A DNA stretch of 64,000 bases from an uncultured Psychrobacter sp. (GTDB taxonomy: Bacteria > Pseudomonadota > Gammaproteobacteria > Pseudomonadales > Moraxellaceae), in assembly GCF_947500265.1 (NCBI RefSeq), contig NZ_CANMRN010000012.1, positions 1 to 64,000 on the forward strand. Reading direction: 5' to 3'. Both the position numbers and the translations under genes were made by a program. Every line of letters starts with the position of its first letter. Position 1 is the first letter of the stretch. A model generated the notes under the pieces. The model saw nothing but the letters and a program-made list of their open reading frames with translations. It was not told the DNA's origin and did not search any database. Positions 20,951 through 30,253 of this stretch are shown here, in pieces.

Positions 20951-21634
20951 TTATTTGTAGTAAGCATTCTCTGTACGAGTATGGTCAGTCTCGTCAACCA
21001 CTTGGGTCAATTCTGGAATTTGCTGTTTCAACTGTACTTCAACGCCTTGGCGTAAAGTCATATCAACCGCTGAACACCCTTGGCAACCACCGCCAAACTT
21101 CAATACAGCGGTTAAACCAATACCTTCTTCATCAATCAGTTCAAGTAACTGTACGTCACCGCCATGTGCTGCCAAGCCAGGGTTAATCTCTGACTGCAAT
21201 ACATAGTTGATACGCTCTTCGACACTAGCATCAGCGCCCACTTTAGGCACTTTAGAGTTTGGTGCGCGGAAAGTCAGCTGACCACCGAAACGGTCTTTAT
21301 TATAATCGATGACCGCGTCTTCTAGATAAGGTACTGACGCCGCCTCAATAAAGGCAGAGAAGTTTTCATACGTAAAACGCAAATCGGCGCTGTCTTCTTC
21401 GCCCGGCTGGTTATAAGCCATGCAACACTCTGCACGCGGCGTACCAGGATGCTCAACGAAGATACGCACACCGATACCATCGGTATCTTGCTTAGACAAC
21501 AAATCTGCCAAGTAGCCTTGAGCTGACTCAGTGATAGTAATGTTACTTTTCGCTTCGACTTGCTCGGTATCTAGGGCTGATTCATAGCCAGCAGTTTGGT
21601 CTAGTTGGTTATCAGCTTGGTTTCGCTCACTCAT
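20951..21634 (-). CDS. nfuA: Fe/S biogenesis protein NfuA
   Basis: 227 residues. NfuA is an iron-sulfur carrier that passes 4Fe-4S clusters to target enzymes. An A-type-like N-terminal domain (about 28-125, with [20 protein letters not shown]) is followed by an Nfu domain containing the cluster ligands in [20 protein letters not shown] (about 179-198, CxxC). Compared with Escherichia coli NfuA (191) it has an extra polar N-terminal 25 residues. ATG at 21634 with AGGAAAC. A single-gene unit with terminator. Confidence 0.95.
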   Translation of the reverse strand: MSERNQADNQLDQTAGYESALDTEQVEAKSNITITESAQGYLADLLSKQDTDGIGVRIFVEHPGTPRAECCMAYNQPGEEDSADLRFTYENFSAFIEAASVPYLEDAVIDYNKDRFGGQLTFRAPNSKVPKVGADASVEERINYVLQSEINPGLAAHGGDVQLLELIDEEGIGLTAVLKFGGGCQGCSAVDMTLRQGVEVQLKQQIPELTQVVDETDHTRTENAYYK

Positions 21635-22217
21635 AATGTTTCCTATGCGTTATGACACAAACGCTATATCTATTATGGCTACTGTGTCGTGAATTTGGAT
21701 TTTTAAAATGTTTACGATTTATATAGGGCATGCAGACTGACAATGATTGGTATTTATTATTGTATGACATTGGTCGACATGAGTATAAAGTTTAATCCGT
21801 CTATAGCAGTCATTATACCTGAATCAAGCATCAATTCCGACCACGCTACTGTGAATTGAATAGTGACCGTTGTAAATGGTTGTCATTGGTTTTTTTAATG
21901 ATGCTAACAGGTGGTAAAGTAACTTCATATTTAAACCATGACAGATAAACATGCTGAATGACTATGTTGGCTGCCAAGTTATTCTCTATATAAAGACAGC
22001 GGTACCATTTATCAAGCGCACTCAGCGTTTTCGATATGCCATACCGTTCACATCTAGTCCGAGCAAGTCATCTGGTTTTGACGTAGTATTGTTAATTTGA
22101 ATAATTTTATGCATTAGTGTTATGAGCATGGTAGCTTTTAATTGTCTAGTATAAATATCAGCTTGTATAAATATCGACTTGTATAAAGATTACGTATTTT
22201 TTGGATAGGATCATTTT
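21635..22217. other. Intergenic region, nothing recognised
   Basis: A 583-base AT-rich gap between the divergent nfuA and hydrolase genes. No coding frame, tRNA or strong palindrome was seen. It must contain both promoters. Confidence 0.4.
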
Positions 22218-23207
22218 ATGATGACACGGACGTTGCACCTAGTAACTACCAAGGATGATGAGAAAATTGCCGTTTGGAAAGTAGTTGATAATTCAGACAA
22301 AGATACGATAGCTAACACATCAGAAAACAGCCTACATGACATCACACCGCAAAACATATTTTTGACGCATGGTACATTTTCTGACAAGCAAACTTGTCTC
22401 AAAATCGCTGAATATTTTGCAGGGCTTGGTCATCATTGCTACATCATGGAATGGCGCGGGCATGGTGATAGCTCGCTACCGAAAGAAAAATTCAACTTTG
22501 AGACTGTCGCCACTTACGACTATGAAGCGACTTTTCGCTATTTCTTTGAAGAATTAAAGCTCAATAACCTGCACTGCGTTACTCATAGTGGTGGCGGTGT
22601 TGGCTTGACCATGTTTCTCGTCCAAAACCCAAGCTATATCGATAAGGTTAATAGCATCAGTATGTTTGCCTGCCAAGCTTTTGGGGCGGCGCAAGACTCG
22701 ACTAGCTACGCAAAAATCCTTACAGCCAAGGTGTTTACGCGATTGGTCGGCTTTATACCCGCTAAGCAATTAAAGGTAGGCCCTTTTAACGAAAGCTACT
22801 ATACGATGAGCCAGTGGTACGATTGGAATTTGTGTAAAAACTTTAAAAGTAGCTTTTTAAAAAAGGCTCATTTTGATAAAGGTAGAGCGAATATAGACGA
22901 AATGAACGAAAGCATTAACCAGCAGAAAAATACTGGTGATGACTTTATCGATTATCGTCATCATATGGCTCAAATCACGATCCCTGTTTATTCTATCAGT
23001 GCAAAAGGCGATACCTTCATCTCCCCTACTCGTGGCTGTCGTTTGTTTTTTGATGGCTTTAACAATTCAACCAATGTCTTTCGAGAATACTCGCTTAGTA
23101 ACGGCGATTTAGATGACTATACGCACAGTCGCATCATGATCAGTCGTAACGCAGCCACAGAGATTTGGCCAACGGTAACGGCATGGATAGAGAAGCATGC
23201 CCGTTAA
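22218..23207 (+). CDS. Alpha/beta hydrolase
   Basis: 329 residues. The fold is suggested by FLTHGTFSDKQTCLKIAEYF, where HG gives an oxyanion hole, EWRGHGDSSLP, and CVTHSGGGVGLTMF, where Ser in HSGGG is the likely nucleophile (a GxSxG variant beginning H instead of G). An acid (about KGDTFISPTRG) and a C-terminal His (YTHSRI) would complete the triad. No signal peptide, so cytoplasmic. TAGGA lies ahead of ATG 22218. Substrate unknown. A putative lipase or esterase is the safest description. Confidence 0.7.
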   Translation: MMTRTLHLVTTKDDEKIAVWKVVDNSDKDTIANTSENSLHDITPQNIFLTHGTFSDKQTCLKIAEYFAGLGHHCYIMEWRGHGDSSLPKEKFNFETVATYDYEATFRYFFEELKLNNLHCVTHSGGGVGLTMFLVQNPSYIDKVNSISMFACQAFGAAQDSTSYAKILTAKVFTRLVGFIPAKQLKVGPFNESYYTMSQWYDWNLCKNFKSSFLKKAHFDKGRANIDEMNESINQQKNTGDDFIDYRHHMAQITIPVYSISAKGDTFISPTRGCRLFFDGFNNSTNVFREYSLSNGDLDDYTHSRIMISRNAATEIWPTVTAWIEKHAR

Positions 23208-23346
23208 AGCATATGTGTCGATTGGACGGTTTCGGTAATGACACACCCCTAAACATCTTTATACTTGTCAGAAAGTCATAGGCTGTGTCAGTATTAGCGT
23301 CATTAATTTTTAATCAATAAAAATAAGTCGTAGGAAGTTGGCGTCT

Positions 23347-24414
23347 ATGAGTGAATTATCAGAGCAACAGTCAGATAAGCAGAACCTAGATCAAAAAAGC
23401 AGTAAACACTATCGTTATCTAGTCTTTATCGGACGCTTTCAGCCGTTTCATGCTGGGCACAAAGCCGTCATCGATGAGGCATTAAAACGCTCAGACGAAG
23501 TGATTATGCTCATTGGCTCAGCCAACTTGCCACGTAGCTTACGCAATCCATTTAGCGTCGCTGAGCGTGCCGCAATGATTAAAGGCGCCTACTCTGAAGA
23601 AGAAGCCGCATGCATTCACTGTGTTGGCTTAGATGACGCACTTTATAATGACACCCGCTGGCTACAGTATGTGCAAGCAGGCGTAAAATCTGTCACTGGC
23701 GACTTGCAGGCGGACATTGGCTTGATTGGTCATTCAAAAGACAGCTCATCGTACTATTTATCACTATTCCCCAACTGGGACTCTGTGTCAGTGCCCAATT
23801 ATCATAACTTATCAGCCACGCCGATTCGCGACAGCTATCTGATGGGTGCCACGCCGACGCCCGAGCGTACGCCTGAGTCGACGCGCAACGTCCTCGATGC
23901 ATTCAAACAAACTGACGACTATCATCAGCTGCATGAAGAAGCAGACTTTATCGATAAATATAAAAGACAGTGGGAATCAGCACCATATCCACCGACCTTT
24001 ATGACTGCCGATGCATTGATTGTGCAGTCGGGCCATATCCTACTGGTTGAGCGACGCAGTATGCCAGGGCGCGGACTATGGGCGCTACCTGGTGGATTTC
24101 TAAATCCAAAAGAGACGCTGTTTGATGCTTGTATCCGTGAGCTACGTGAAGAAACTCGCCTCAAGGTGCCTGAGCCAGTATTGCGCGGCTCTTGCCATAG
24201 CCAACATACCTTTGATGACCCATATCGCTCAGCGCGTGGTCGCACCATTACTCAAGCGTTTTATTTTCAACTCAAAAACGATCCAAAAGGTCTGCCAAAA
24301 GTAAAAGGTGGCGATGATGCGACCAAAGCATTTTGGTTACCATTGGCTGAGCTCGATGCCAAAATGATGTTTGAAGATCACTATGCGATTATTACTAAAA
24401 TGGTTGGCTTGTAG
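23347..24414 (+). CDS. nadM: Bifunctional NMN adenylyltransferase / Nudix hydrolase
   Basis: 355 residues from ATG at 23347, with AGGAAG 9 bases ahead (a TTG nine bases earlier is also open). The N-terminal half (about 20-190) is a NadM-type nucleotidyltransferase with VFIGRFQPFHAGHKAVID and a C-terminal SATPIRDS; it joins NMN and ATP to give NAD. The C-terminal half (about 215-355) is a Nudix domain with the box running from GGFLNPKE to RELREETRL; in homologues it cleaves ADP-ribose. The same fusion is known in Synechocystis and Francisella. nadV follows 209 bases on, giving a full nicotinamide salvage route. Confidence 0.93.
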   Translation: MSELSEQQSDKQNLDQKSSKHYRYLVFIGRFQPFHAGHKAVIDEALKRSDEVIMLIGSANLPRSLRNPFSVAERAAMIKGAYSEEEAACIHCVGLDDALYNDTRWLQYVQAGVKSVTGDLQADIGLIGHSKDSSSYYLSLFPNWDSVSVPNYHNLSATPIRDSYLMGATPTPERTPESTRNVLDAFKQTDDYHQLHEEADFIDKYKRQWESAPYPPTFMTADALIVQSGHILLVERRSMPGRGLWALPGGFLNPKETLFDACIRELREETRLKVPEPVLRGSCHSQHTFDDPYRSARGRTITQAFYFQLKNDPKGLPKVKGGDDATKAFWLPLAELDAKMMFEDHYAIITKMVGL

Positions 24415-24428
24415 CTCGCTGCTAATCG

Positions 24429-24480
24429 TTTTTTCTAGTAGCTTTCTTTAGTAGTCTTTTTAGTAGATTTTTCTAATAGC
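24429..24480 (+). repeat. Degenerate T-rich tandem repeat after nadM
   Basis: Four loose copies of a 12-14 base unit related to TTTTTCTAGTAG occur in a row. It may be simple-sequence drift or a weak termination zone; no stem precedes the T-runs. Confidence 0.3.
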
Positions 24481-24623
24481 GACTTGAGCAAATTATTATC
24501 AAAACAGCTATCCCTAAATAACGCACTAATGATTTGATACCAACGCCGATAGACGGCAATCAACCGTCGCCACTGTTCTTTTATTAAGACAGCTGCGGCA
24601 CTTCAAAGCAGAGGAGTTCTGTG

Positions 24624-26021
24624 ATGTATACTAGTAATCTAAACAATTTAATCTTAAATAGCGACAGCTATAAGACCTCACATTGGGTGCAATACCCGAG
24701 CGGTAGTGAGTATCTGTCAAGCTACATTGAGGCGCGCAAGGGCGACTACGATGTGGTGTTCTTTGGTCTACAAGCCTTTATCAAAGAATACCTAAGTACG
24801 CCTATTACTCATCAAGATATCGATGAAGCCGAAAAGGTCATTCAGGCGCATGGCCTAACCTTTAATCGTGCTGGCTGGGAACATTTAATCGAAAAACACG
24901 ACGGCTACTTGCCACTACGTATCCAAGCCGTGCCCGAAGGCAGTATCGTGCCCGTGTCTAATGTAGTCTGCCAAGTGATCAATACCGATCCTGAGTTTTA
25001 CTGGCTACCCAGCTATATCGAAACAGCGCTATTGCGTGCGATTTGGTATCCATCCACGGTCGCGAGTGTTTCCCACTATTGCAAAGACATTATCCGTCAA
25101 GCGTTAGAAAAATCAGCGGACAATACAGAGTCGCTACCTTTTCGCTTGCATGACTTTGGCGCGCGCGGTGCATCGAGCCAAGAAACGGTTGCACTTGGTA
25201 GCTTAGCTCATTTAGTCAACTTTGCTGGTACTGACTCGATGACAGCGCTTATTGCTGCCAGTCGCTGGTATCAGATGGGTGATGATATGCCGGCATTCTC
25301 TATTCCAGCGGCTGAGCACAGTACGATGACAGCTTGGGGACGTGATGGCGAGACTGCTGCTTTTCATAATATGATCGAGCAGTTTGGCGGCGAAGACAAA
25401 GCCTTTTCGGTCGTTTCAGATAGTTATGATTTATGGAATGCCATCGACAATATCTGGGGCGATGCCTTAAAAGACGAAGTCAAAAATATGGGCGGCACTT
25501 TGGTCATTCGTCCAGACAGCGGCGAACCTACCAAAGTCGTCCGTGAAGCGTTAGAACGCTTGGCAGTGAAGTTCGGTACGACCGTAAACAGCAAAGGCTA
25601 TAAAGTGCTACCTGACTACGTACGCATCATCCAAGGTGATGGCATTAGCTCGCAAAGCTTAAGTAAAATTATTGATGTGGTCATCAAAGCAGGCTTTAGC
25701 ATAGAAAACGTGACGTTTGGTATGGGCGGTGGTCTATTGCAGCAAGTCAACCGCGACACTATGAGTTGGGCGATGAAATCTAGCGCTATCTCTATCGATG
25801 GCGCATGGAAGGATATTTATAAAGATCCTGTCACCAGCCGCTCAAAACGCTCAAAAAAAGGACGATTGGCACTGGTCAAAGATGACAGCGGCCAGCTAAC
25901 AACCATAAAAGAAAATGAGATGAGCGACCCGACTGACAATTTATTGCGCGATGTCTACGTCGATGGTGAGTTGTTAATTGAAGACAGTCTTACGACTATC
26001 AGGGAACGTGCAGGATGGTAG
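24624..26021 (+). CDS. nadV: Nicotinamide phosphoribosyltransferase
   Basis: 465 residues from ATG at 24624, with AGAGGAG 7 bases ahead (the GTG one codon before is open too). It makes NMN from nicotinamide and PRPP. Recognised by LILNSDSYKTSHWVQYPSG, FRLHDFGARGASSQETVALG, the active-site region FSIPAAEHSTMTAWGRDGE, and VIRPDSGEP for phosphate binding, with FGMGGGLLQQVNRDT near the end. The length and motifs are those of NadV/NAMPT, not nicotinate enzyme PncB. Its partner nadM precedes it and an SGNH hydrolase overlaps its end by 7 bases, so the three may form one transcript. Confidence 0.95.
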   Translation: MYTSNLNNLILNSDSYKTSHWVQYPSGSEYLSSYIEARKGDYDVVFFGLQAFIKEYLSTPITHQDIDEAEKVIQAHGLTFNRAGWEHLIEKHDGYLPLRIQAVPEGSIVPVSNVVCQVINTDPEFYWLPSYIETALLRAIWYPSTVASVSHYCKDIIRQALEKSADNTESLPFRLHDFGARGASSQETVALGSLAHLVNFAGTDSMTALIAASRWYQMGDDMPAFSIPAAEHSTMTAWGRDGETAAFHNMIEQFGGEDKAFSVVSDSYDLWNAIDNIWGDALKDEVKNMGGTLVIRPDSGEPTKVVREALERLAVKFGTTVNSKGYKVLPDYVRIIQGDGISSQSLSKIIDVVIKAGFSIENVTFGMGGGLLQQVNRDTMSWAMKSSAISIDGAWKDIYKDPVTSRSKRSKKGRLALVKDDSGQLTTIKENEMSDPTDNLLRDVYVDGELLIEDSLTTIRERAGW

Positions 26022-26875
26022 ATACTAGTAAGCTGACATCGGTCGCAAAGGACGTTTTACTAGCCCCTGTCTACCTTTACCAAGGTCGAAAAATCAAACG
26101 TGATACGGTTCGCTTGCCTGAACCACACGGCGAAAGGCACGGCATGATTGAGCTGCCTCAAGCGAACAATGAATTACCTATGCAAGACGCTAAGACATTT
26201 AACCTCATGATCGTTGGCGATTCAGCAGCAGCAGGCGTGGGTAGCCAAACGCAGCAAGAAGCGTTGGTCGGTAAGCTCATCCCGATACTTGAGCAAAACA
26301 AAGCTATCCAAGCAAACTTTGCTCGACTCAATTGGTCATTGCAAGCGACAACAGGTCATACTAGCTTTGATATTCTACGCAGGTTATATGTCCTACCGGC
26401 TCCTGAGCAGTCTATCGATGTGATGTTGCTAAGCGTAGGGGTCAATGACACGACGTCCAATGTCTCTGTGCATAAATGGCAACAGCAAATTGAAGACATC
26501 ATCAATATTGCACAGCGCAAATTTGGCGTACGAGAATTGGTTTTTTTAAGTTTGCCACCAATGGCGCAAATGCCTGCAATCCCTGCTCCGCTCAATAACT
26601 TTGTAGGTGCAAAAGCATCGGTACTGGATGGGATATTGCAGCAGGTCTGTGCGGCTCATGCTGGTGTTACCTATATGGCAACCGATTTTACACGGATGCT
26701 AGAAGAGCATGCAAATGGCTCGGCTATCGATATCAATGTGATGTTTGCCAGTGATGGATTTCATCCTAGCAGTCTGATGTACGGCTATTGGGCACAGCAG
26801 ATCGTAGAAACTATTATTCAGTTACTAGATTCTATTCAAATATTGGACTTATCTACTACTGAGTTTGAGCGCTAA
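26015..26875 (+). CDS. SGNH/GDSL-family hydrolase
   Basis: 286 residues. Block I is in LMIVGDSAAAGVGSQTQ (Ser about 72), block III in LLSVGVNDTTSN (Gly-x-Asn), and block V in FASDGFHPSSLMYGYWA (Asp and His), so the Ser-Gly-Asn-His set of a lipase/acylhydrolase is complete. No clear signal peptide, although a hydrophobic stretch VLLAPVYLYQG lies near the N-terminus. The ATG overlaps the last 7 bases of nadV, implying translational coupling. A link to NAD salvage is not known for the family. A strong terminator follows. Confidence 0.8.
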   Translation: MVDTSKLTSVAKDVLLAPVYLYQGRKIKRDTVRLPEPHGERHGMIELPQANNELPMQDAKTFNLMIVGDSAAAGVGSQTQQEALVGKLIPILEQNKAIQANFARLNWSLQATTGHTSFDILRRLYVLPAPEQSIDVMLLSVGVNDTTSNVSVHKWQQQIEDIINIAQRKFGVRELVFLSLPPMAQMPAIPAPLNNFVGAKASVLDGILQQVCAAHAGVTYMATDFTRMLEEHANGSAIDINVMFASDGFHPSSLMYGYWAQQIVETIIQLLDSIQILDLSTTEFER

Positions 26876-26917
26876 ATAGCTTGATAGCCTAATTTTTAGA
26901 TCATAGAAAATTAAACC

Positions 26918-26950
26918 AAAAAAAACCGCTGAATAATCAGCGGTTTTTTA
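26918..26950. terminator. Bidirectional terminator
   Basis: ACCGCTGA, loop ATAA, TCAGCGGT, with eight A before and six T after. It sits between the convergent SGNH hydrolase and rpmE2 genes. Confidence 0.9.
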
Positions 26951-26986
26951 TTGCTTAGCGAAATACATTTACACCATAAGTGCAAA

Positions 26987-27265
26987 TTATTCAGCAGCGT
27001 CTGCAGCTTTCTTGCTACGGCCACCAAATGCGCCAAAGCGTTTGTTGAAGCTTGCAACACGACCTTCAGTAGAAGTTTTACGTTGCTCACCAGTATAGAA
27101 TGGATGCGACGCACTTGAGATATCAAGTGGGTAGTATGGGTATTCTTTACCTTCGTATTCACGAGTCGCTTTAGTCTTAGCAGTTGAGCGAGTCAAAAAG
27201 AACACGTCAGCGTTAGTGTCGTGGAATAAAACTTCTTGGTAATTAGGATGGATATCTTTACGCAT
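26987..27265 (-). CDS. rpmE2: 50S ribosomal protein L31 type B
   Basis: 92 residues starting [20 protein letters not shown]. The region that holds the zinc CxxC in type A L31 has no cysteines at all, and [15 protein letters not shown] with FNKRFGAFG is typical of the zinc-free type B (YkgM). The protein has an alanine/lysine-rich tail. In many bacteria the zinc-free paralogue is turned on by zinc shortage through Zur; here no consensus Zur box was recognised, though a 14-base palindrome lies 45 bases upstream. Single gene. It may be the only L31 of the cell; that cannot be seen from this window. Confidence 0.95.
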   Translation of the reverse strand: MRKDIHPNYQEVLFHDTNADVFFLTRSTAKTKATREYEGKEYPYYPLDISSASHPFYTGEQRKTSTEGRVASFNKRFGAFGGRSKKAADAAE

Positions 27266-27768
27266 AATATACTCTCTAGGTCCGATGTATGTACGACGTC
27301 TAAATACAGCATCATCGATGATGTATCAAACAAATAATGACATACGTAACTGAGGCACTAAGGACATTACAAGTATGGCAACTGCGTCACTGGCTTATTC
27401 CAGCACCCAACACCACCCTTCTGTTCGCTTAGCCTTTCCCCAGCGGGAAAATTAAACCGCGATTTTAACGGTTTTTGACGTAAGACGCAAGGAGCAGTTG
27501 TGATAGAGATATGTGATAAGTTGTCACTGAAAGCTCGAGAGTATTGAGATAGATGATTGGTTTTAGTACAGTAATAAAGTTAGTTAAATTAATCAATAGT
27601 AAATACTGTTGTAGATAATCTAACTAAATATAACCTTAGCTTTTAATCATATATAGTATACTCAAGGGGTACAGCTACGCGATACATACTCACTCTTACC
27701 ATAACTTTTACCAACTCATTTACTTCTCAATCACCCACAACTCAATTAGATTAAATAAGGATCATTTA
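27266..27768. other. Intergenic region between rpmE2 and yceI-like gene
   Basis: A 503-base gap between divergent genes. A perfect palindrome CATCATCGATGATG lies at 27310-27323. Further on, TTTCCC-CAGC-GGGAAA (27435-27450) and AAACCG...CGGTTT (27454-27474) form two small adjoining hairpins. No coding frame was found. The palindrome is an operator candidate for rpmE2. Confidence 0.4.
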
Positions 27769-28368
27769 ATGATAAATACTAAAATAAGCACGGCCACCAA
27801 AGCACTATTTATTGGCTCAGCATTAGCAGTTACTACCATAGCAAGCGCCGCTCTACCGACCCAATGGCAGCTAGATGACTCCCATACTCGCGTTGGATTT
27901 TCTGTCAGTCACTTAGGGTTTTCAACCACCATGGGTCACTTCAATGATGTCAAAGGTATAGTGAATTACGATATCAAAGCACCCGATAAAACCAGCATGA
28001 ACTTTACCATTGCGACTGACAGTATCGATACCAATTGGGATGCTCGTGACAAACACTTAAAGACAGATGAGTTTTTTAATGTTGCAAAGTATCCAACCAT
28101 GACTTTTAAGTCTACTCAGGTCAAATTCATCAATCCGCAGCAGGCTAAAGTAACGGGTGACTTTACTTTGCTTGGTCAAACCAAACCACTAACCTTAGAT
28201 GTCACGTTGAACAAAATCGCTAATAGCCCTCTCACCAAAGAGCCAGTCGTTGGTTTCCGTGCCACTGGTACCCTTGATCGCGCCGCTTATGGTATGACCG
28301 CTTACGCTGACGGTATCACGACCAACGTCCCTATTCAAATCGATGGCGAGCTAGTAGAAAAGAAATAA
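27769..28368 (+). CDS. YceI family periplasmic protein
   Basis: 199 residues. A signal peptide with hydrophobic core ALFIGSALAVTTIA and likely cut after ASA (about residue 26) is followed by a YceI lipocalin-like domain: WQLDDSHTRVGFSVSHLGFS, FNVAKYPTMTFKST, GDFTLLGQTKPLTLDVTL. Such proteins bind a polyisoprenoid in an elongated barrel; cellular role is not settled. AAGGATC lies ahead of the ATG. Single-gene unit ending in a terminator shared in sequence with the one after the next gene. Confidence 0.9.
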   Translation: MINTKISTATKALFIGSALAVTTIASAALPTQWQLDDSHTRVGFSVSHLGFSTTMGHFNDVKGIVNYDIKAPDKTSMNFTIATDSIDTNWDARDKHLKTDEFFNVAKYPTMTFKSTQVKFINPQQAKVTGDFTLLGQTKPLTLDVTLNKIANSPLTKEPVVGFRATGTLDRAAYGMTAYADGITTNVPIQIDGELVEKK

Positions 28369-28410
28369 CAGTAAGCTTATAGCTCTCTAACGGCTTTCTA
28401 CAAAAACAAG

Positions 28411-28453
28411 AAAGGCAGCCCTACCCTCGCTTATAGAGGCAGGCTGCTTTTTT
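28411..28453. terminator. Terminator after the YceI gene
   Basis: GGCAGCC and ACCCTC pair with GAGG and GGCTGC, followed by TTTTTTATTT. Its reverse complement is nearly the same as the hairpin at 29735-29778. Confidence 0.8.
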
Positions 28454-28601
28454 ATTTCCTACAGATTCTTCTACGCTCTTATCACGTATATTCATTATTT
28501 TACATAAAAGGTTTTTATATACTTGAAGGCTTCATACTTTGTTGTTATATTCATATATACGGATTTACGAATATATAACGCAACACTGAGGGAGCAGCAA
28601 C

Positions 28602-29693
28602 GTGGATACAGTACAAGTTGATTACATAGCGATAGATGCTGAGTGGGATAAGAAGGTATCAAATCATCATTTTGATATATACCACTTATCTGGTTGGATT
28701 GCGGCCTCAGCTGTTATCGACAAGGGCAAGCCTCAAGGCATCATCGCTCACTATAAGAACAAGGAAGTATTGTTACCCATCATAATTAGACAAATTGACT
28801 CAGAGCACTGGGATGCTACTTCCACTTATGGTTACGGTGGCCCGTTGATGGACAAAACCCTCACTGATGCCGAGTTAGACGTCGTACTAGATGAGATAAG
28901 AGCTTTTCTTTGCGAGAGAGGCTGCGTGTCTTTGTTTATGCGGTTGCATCCGATTATTAATAAAGAATGGATACCCACAGTTGGCAAAGCACTGACTCAC
29001 GGGCTGACCTTGATGTCTGATTTAAGTAAGTCAGAAGAAGAGCATTGGAGCGAAACACAAAATCGACATCGCCGCGGCATCAAAAAAGCCATAAAAATGG
29101 ATGTCGTGACAAAAACAGAATTCTTAACCCGACAGAACGCGATGGTGTTTTCAGACATTTATAAAGAGACGATGCGACACGTCAAGGCTAGTGATTATTA
29201 CTTCTTTGATGATGATTATTTCTTTAATTTGCTTGAAAACCTTCAAGAAAAAATACTGCTGATAACTGCCTATCAAGACAATAAACCAATCGGGTCCTCT
29301 ATATATACGCTCTGCCAAGAGTCAGGCATTATGCAGTTCCATCTTGGCGGCACGCTGAACGCCTATACACATCTACAACCTTCTAAACTTATCACTCATG
29401 TCGCTCGCAATTGGGGACGAGAGAACCGTTATGAAGTACTACATCTTGGTGGCGGTGTTGGCTCCAATTTAGATTCTTTATATGAGTATAAGAAAGGCTT
29501 TAGCTCGCAAGAGTTACTATTCAAGACTTATAGACTCGTCGTCAATGCAGTGAAATATACAGAGTTAGTGGCGGATATCTGGTTCACGGAAAGTGATCTG
29601 CTCTCAGACTTTTTTCCTTTATACAGAAAAGATCCTAGCAAAGAGGAAGTGCTAGAGACCATTCAGATTGAGCCTTTAGCAAATGTGACATAG
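28602..29693 (+). CDS. FemAB/GNAT-like acyltransferase
   Basis: 363 residues starting at GTG 28602, with GAGGGAG 7 bases ahead. The second half (about 150-330) looks like the acetyltransferase fold of the FemAB/CelD type (RHRRGIKKAIKM, KPIGSSIYTLCQESGIMQFHLGGT, NRYEVLHLGGGVGSNLDSLY, YKKGFS). Related proteins act in cell-wall cross-bridge, surface polysaccharide or lipid modification. No membrane segment. No neighbouring polysaccharide genes give context; the gene is alone and is bracketed by two near-identical terminator hairpins. Function is not known. Confidence 0.7.
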   Translation: MDTVQVDYIAIDAEWDKKVSNHHFDIYHLSGWIAASAVIDKGKPQGIIAHYKNKEVLLPIIIRQIDSEHWDATSTYGYGGPLMDKTLTDAELDVVLDEIRAFLCERGCVSLFMRLHPIINKEWIPTVGKALTHGLTLMSDLSKSEEEHWSETQNRHRRGIKKAIKMDVVTKTEFLTRQNAMVFSDIYKETMRHVKASDYYFFDDDYFFNLLENLQEKILLITAYQDNKPIGSSIYTLCQESGIMQFHLGGTLNAYTHLQPSKLITHVARNWGRENRYEVLHLGGGVGSNLDSLYEYKKGFSSQELLFKTYRLVVNAVKYTELVADIWFTESDLLSDFFPLYRKDPSKEEVLETIQIEPLANVT

Positions 29694-29734
29694 TACAGAT
29701 TGCACCTGGTACTAGAAAATAACATCAAAAAAAT

Positions 29735-29778
29735 AAAAAGCAGCCTGCCTCCATAATTGAGGATAGGCTGCTTTTTTA
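29735..29778. terminator. Terminator after the GNAT-like gene
   Basis: AAAAAGCAGCCTGCCTC pairs with GAGGATAGGCTGCTTTTTT around a short loop. It serves the convergent GNAT and small lipoprotein genes. Nearly identical, in inverted orientation, to 28411-28453. Confidence 0.85.
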
Positions 29779-29815
29779 TCTTAACATTTTCGATTCAGTT
29801 TATATCTAACGCATA

Positions 29816-30253
29816 CTATTTACTTGGGATAACGTGCCAAACGCCAAGTTTGTCATCACCGTCTTTGTCACCAACTTTTGTATCGTTAGCATAGAAGTAT
29901 AAAGGCTTACCGTTCATTGCCCACTGATATTTGCCATCTTCACGCTTAAATGCAGCGAACTGACCTGAGGCTTTAGCATCGCTAGGCGCTTTGAAAATTG
30001 GCCACACAACTTGGCAAGCTGCACCGCAATCTGACTTGTTCATAGAGTCTTTATCAAACGTATATAACGTCATATGGTTGGTAGCATCTACCAACACCCC
30101 ATTCTTGCTAGTGACTGGCGCTGTATTATTGCTCGTTGCCTGTACTTCATGCGTACCTGACATATCATTACCGACTACGTTTTTTAAAGTAGTACAGCCA
30201 GTTAGTGCCAATACACCTGTTAAGGCCGATAGCATCATTATATTTTTCATCAT
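29816..30253 (-). CDS. Small lipoprotein with YxFDKD-type repeats
   Basis: 145 residues. Signal peptide with lipobox ALTGC (Cys at about 20), then two copies of the repeat found in the Lipoprotein_15 / COG4315 family: MTLYTFDKDSMNKSDCGAAC with VVWPIFKAP, and KPLYFYANDTKVGDKDGDD with GVWHVI. Two cysteines in CGAAC may form a disulfide. AAGGAAG precedes the double ATG. Predicted to be anchored in a membrane and face the periplasm or outside. Function of the family is unknown. Confidence 0.8.
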   Translation of the reverse strand: MMKNIMMLSALTGVLALTGCTTLKNVVGNDMSGTHEVQATSNNTAPVTSKNGVLVDATNHMTLYTFDKDSMNKSDCGAACQVVWPIFKAPSDAKASGQFAAFKREDGKYQWAMNGKPLYFYANDTKVGDKDGDDKLGVWHVIPSK

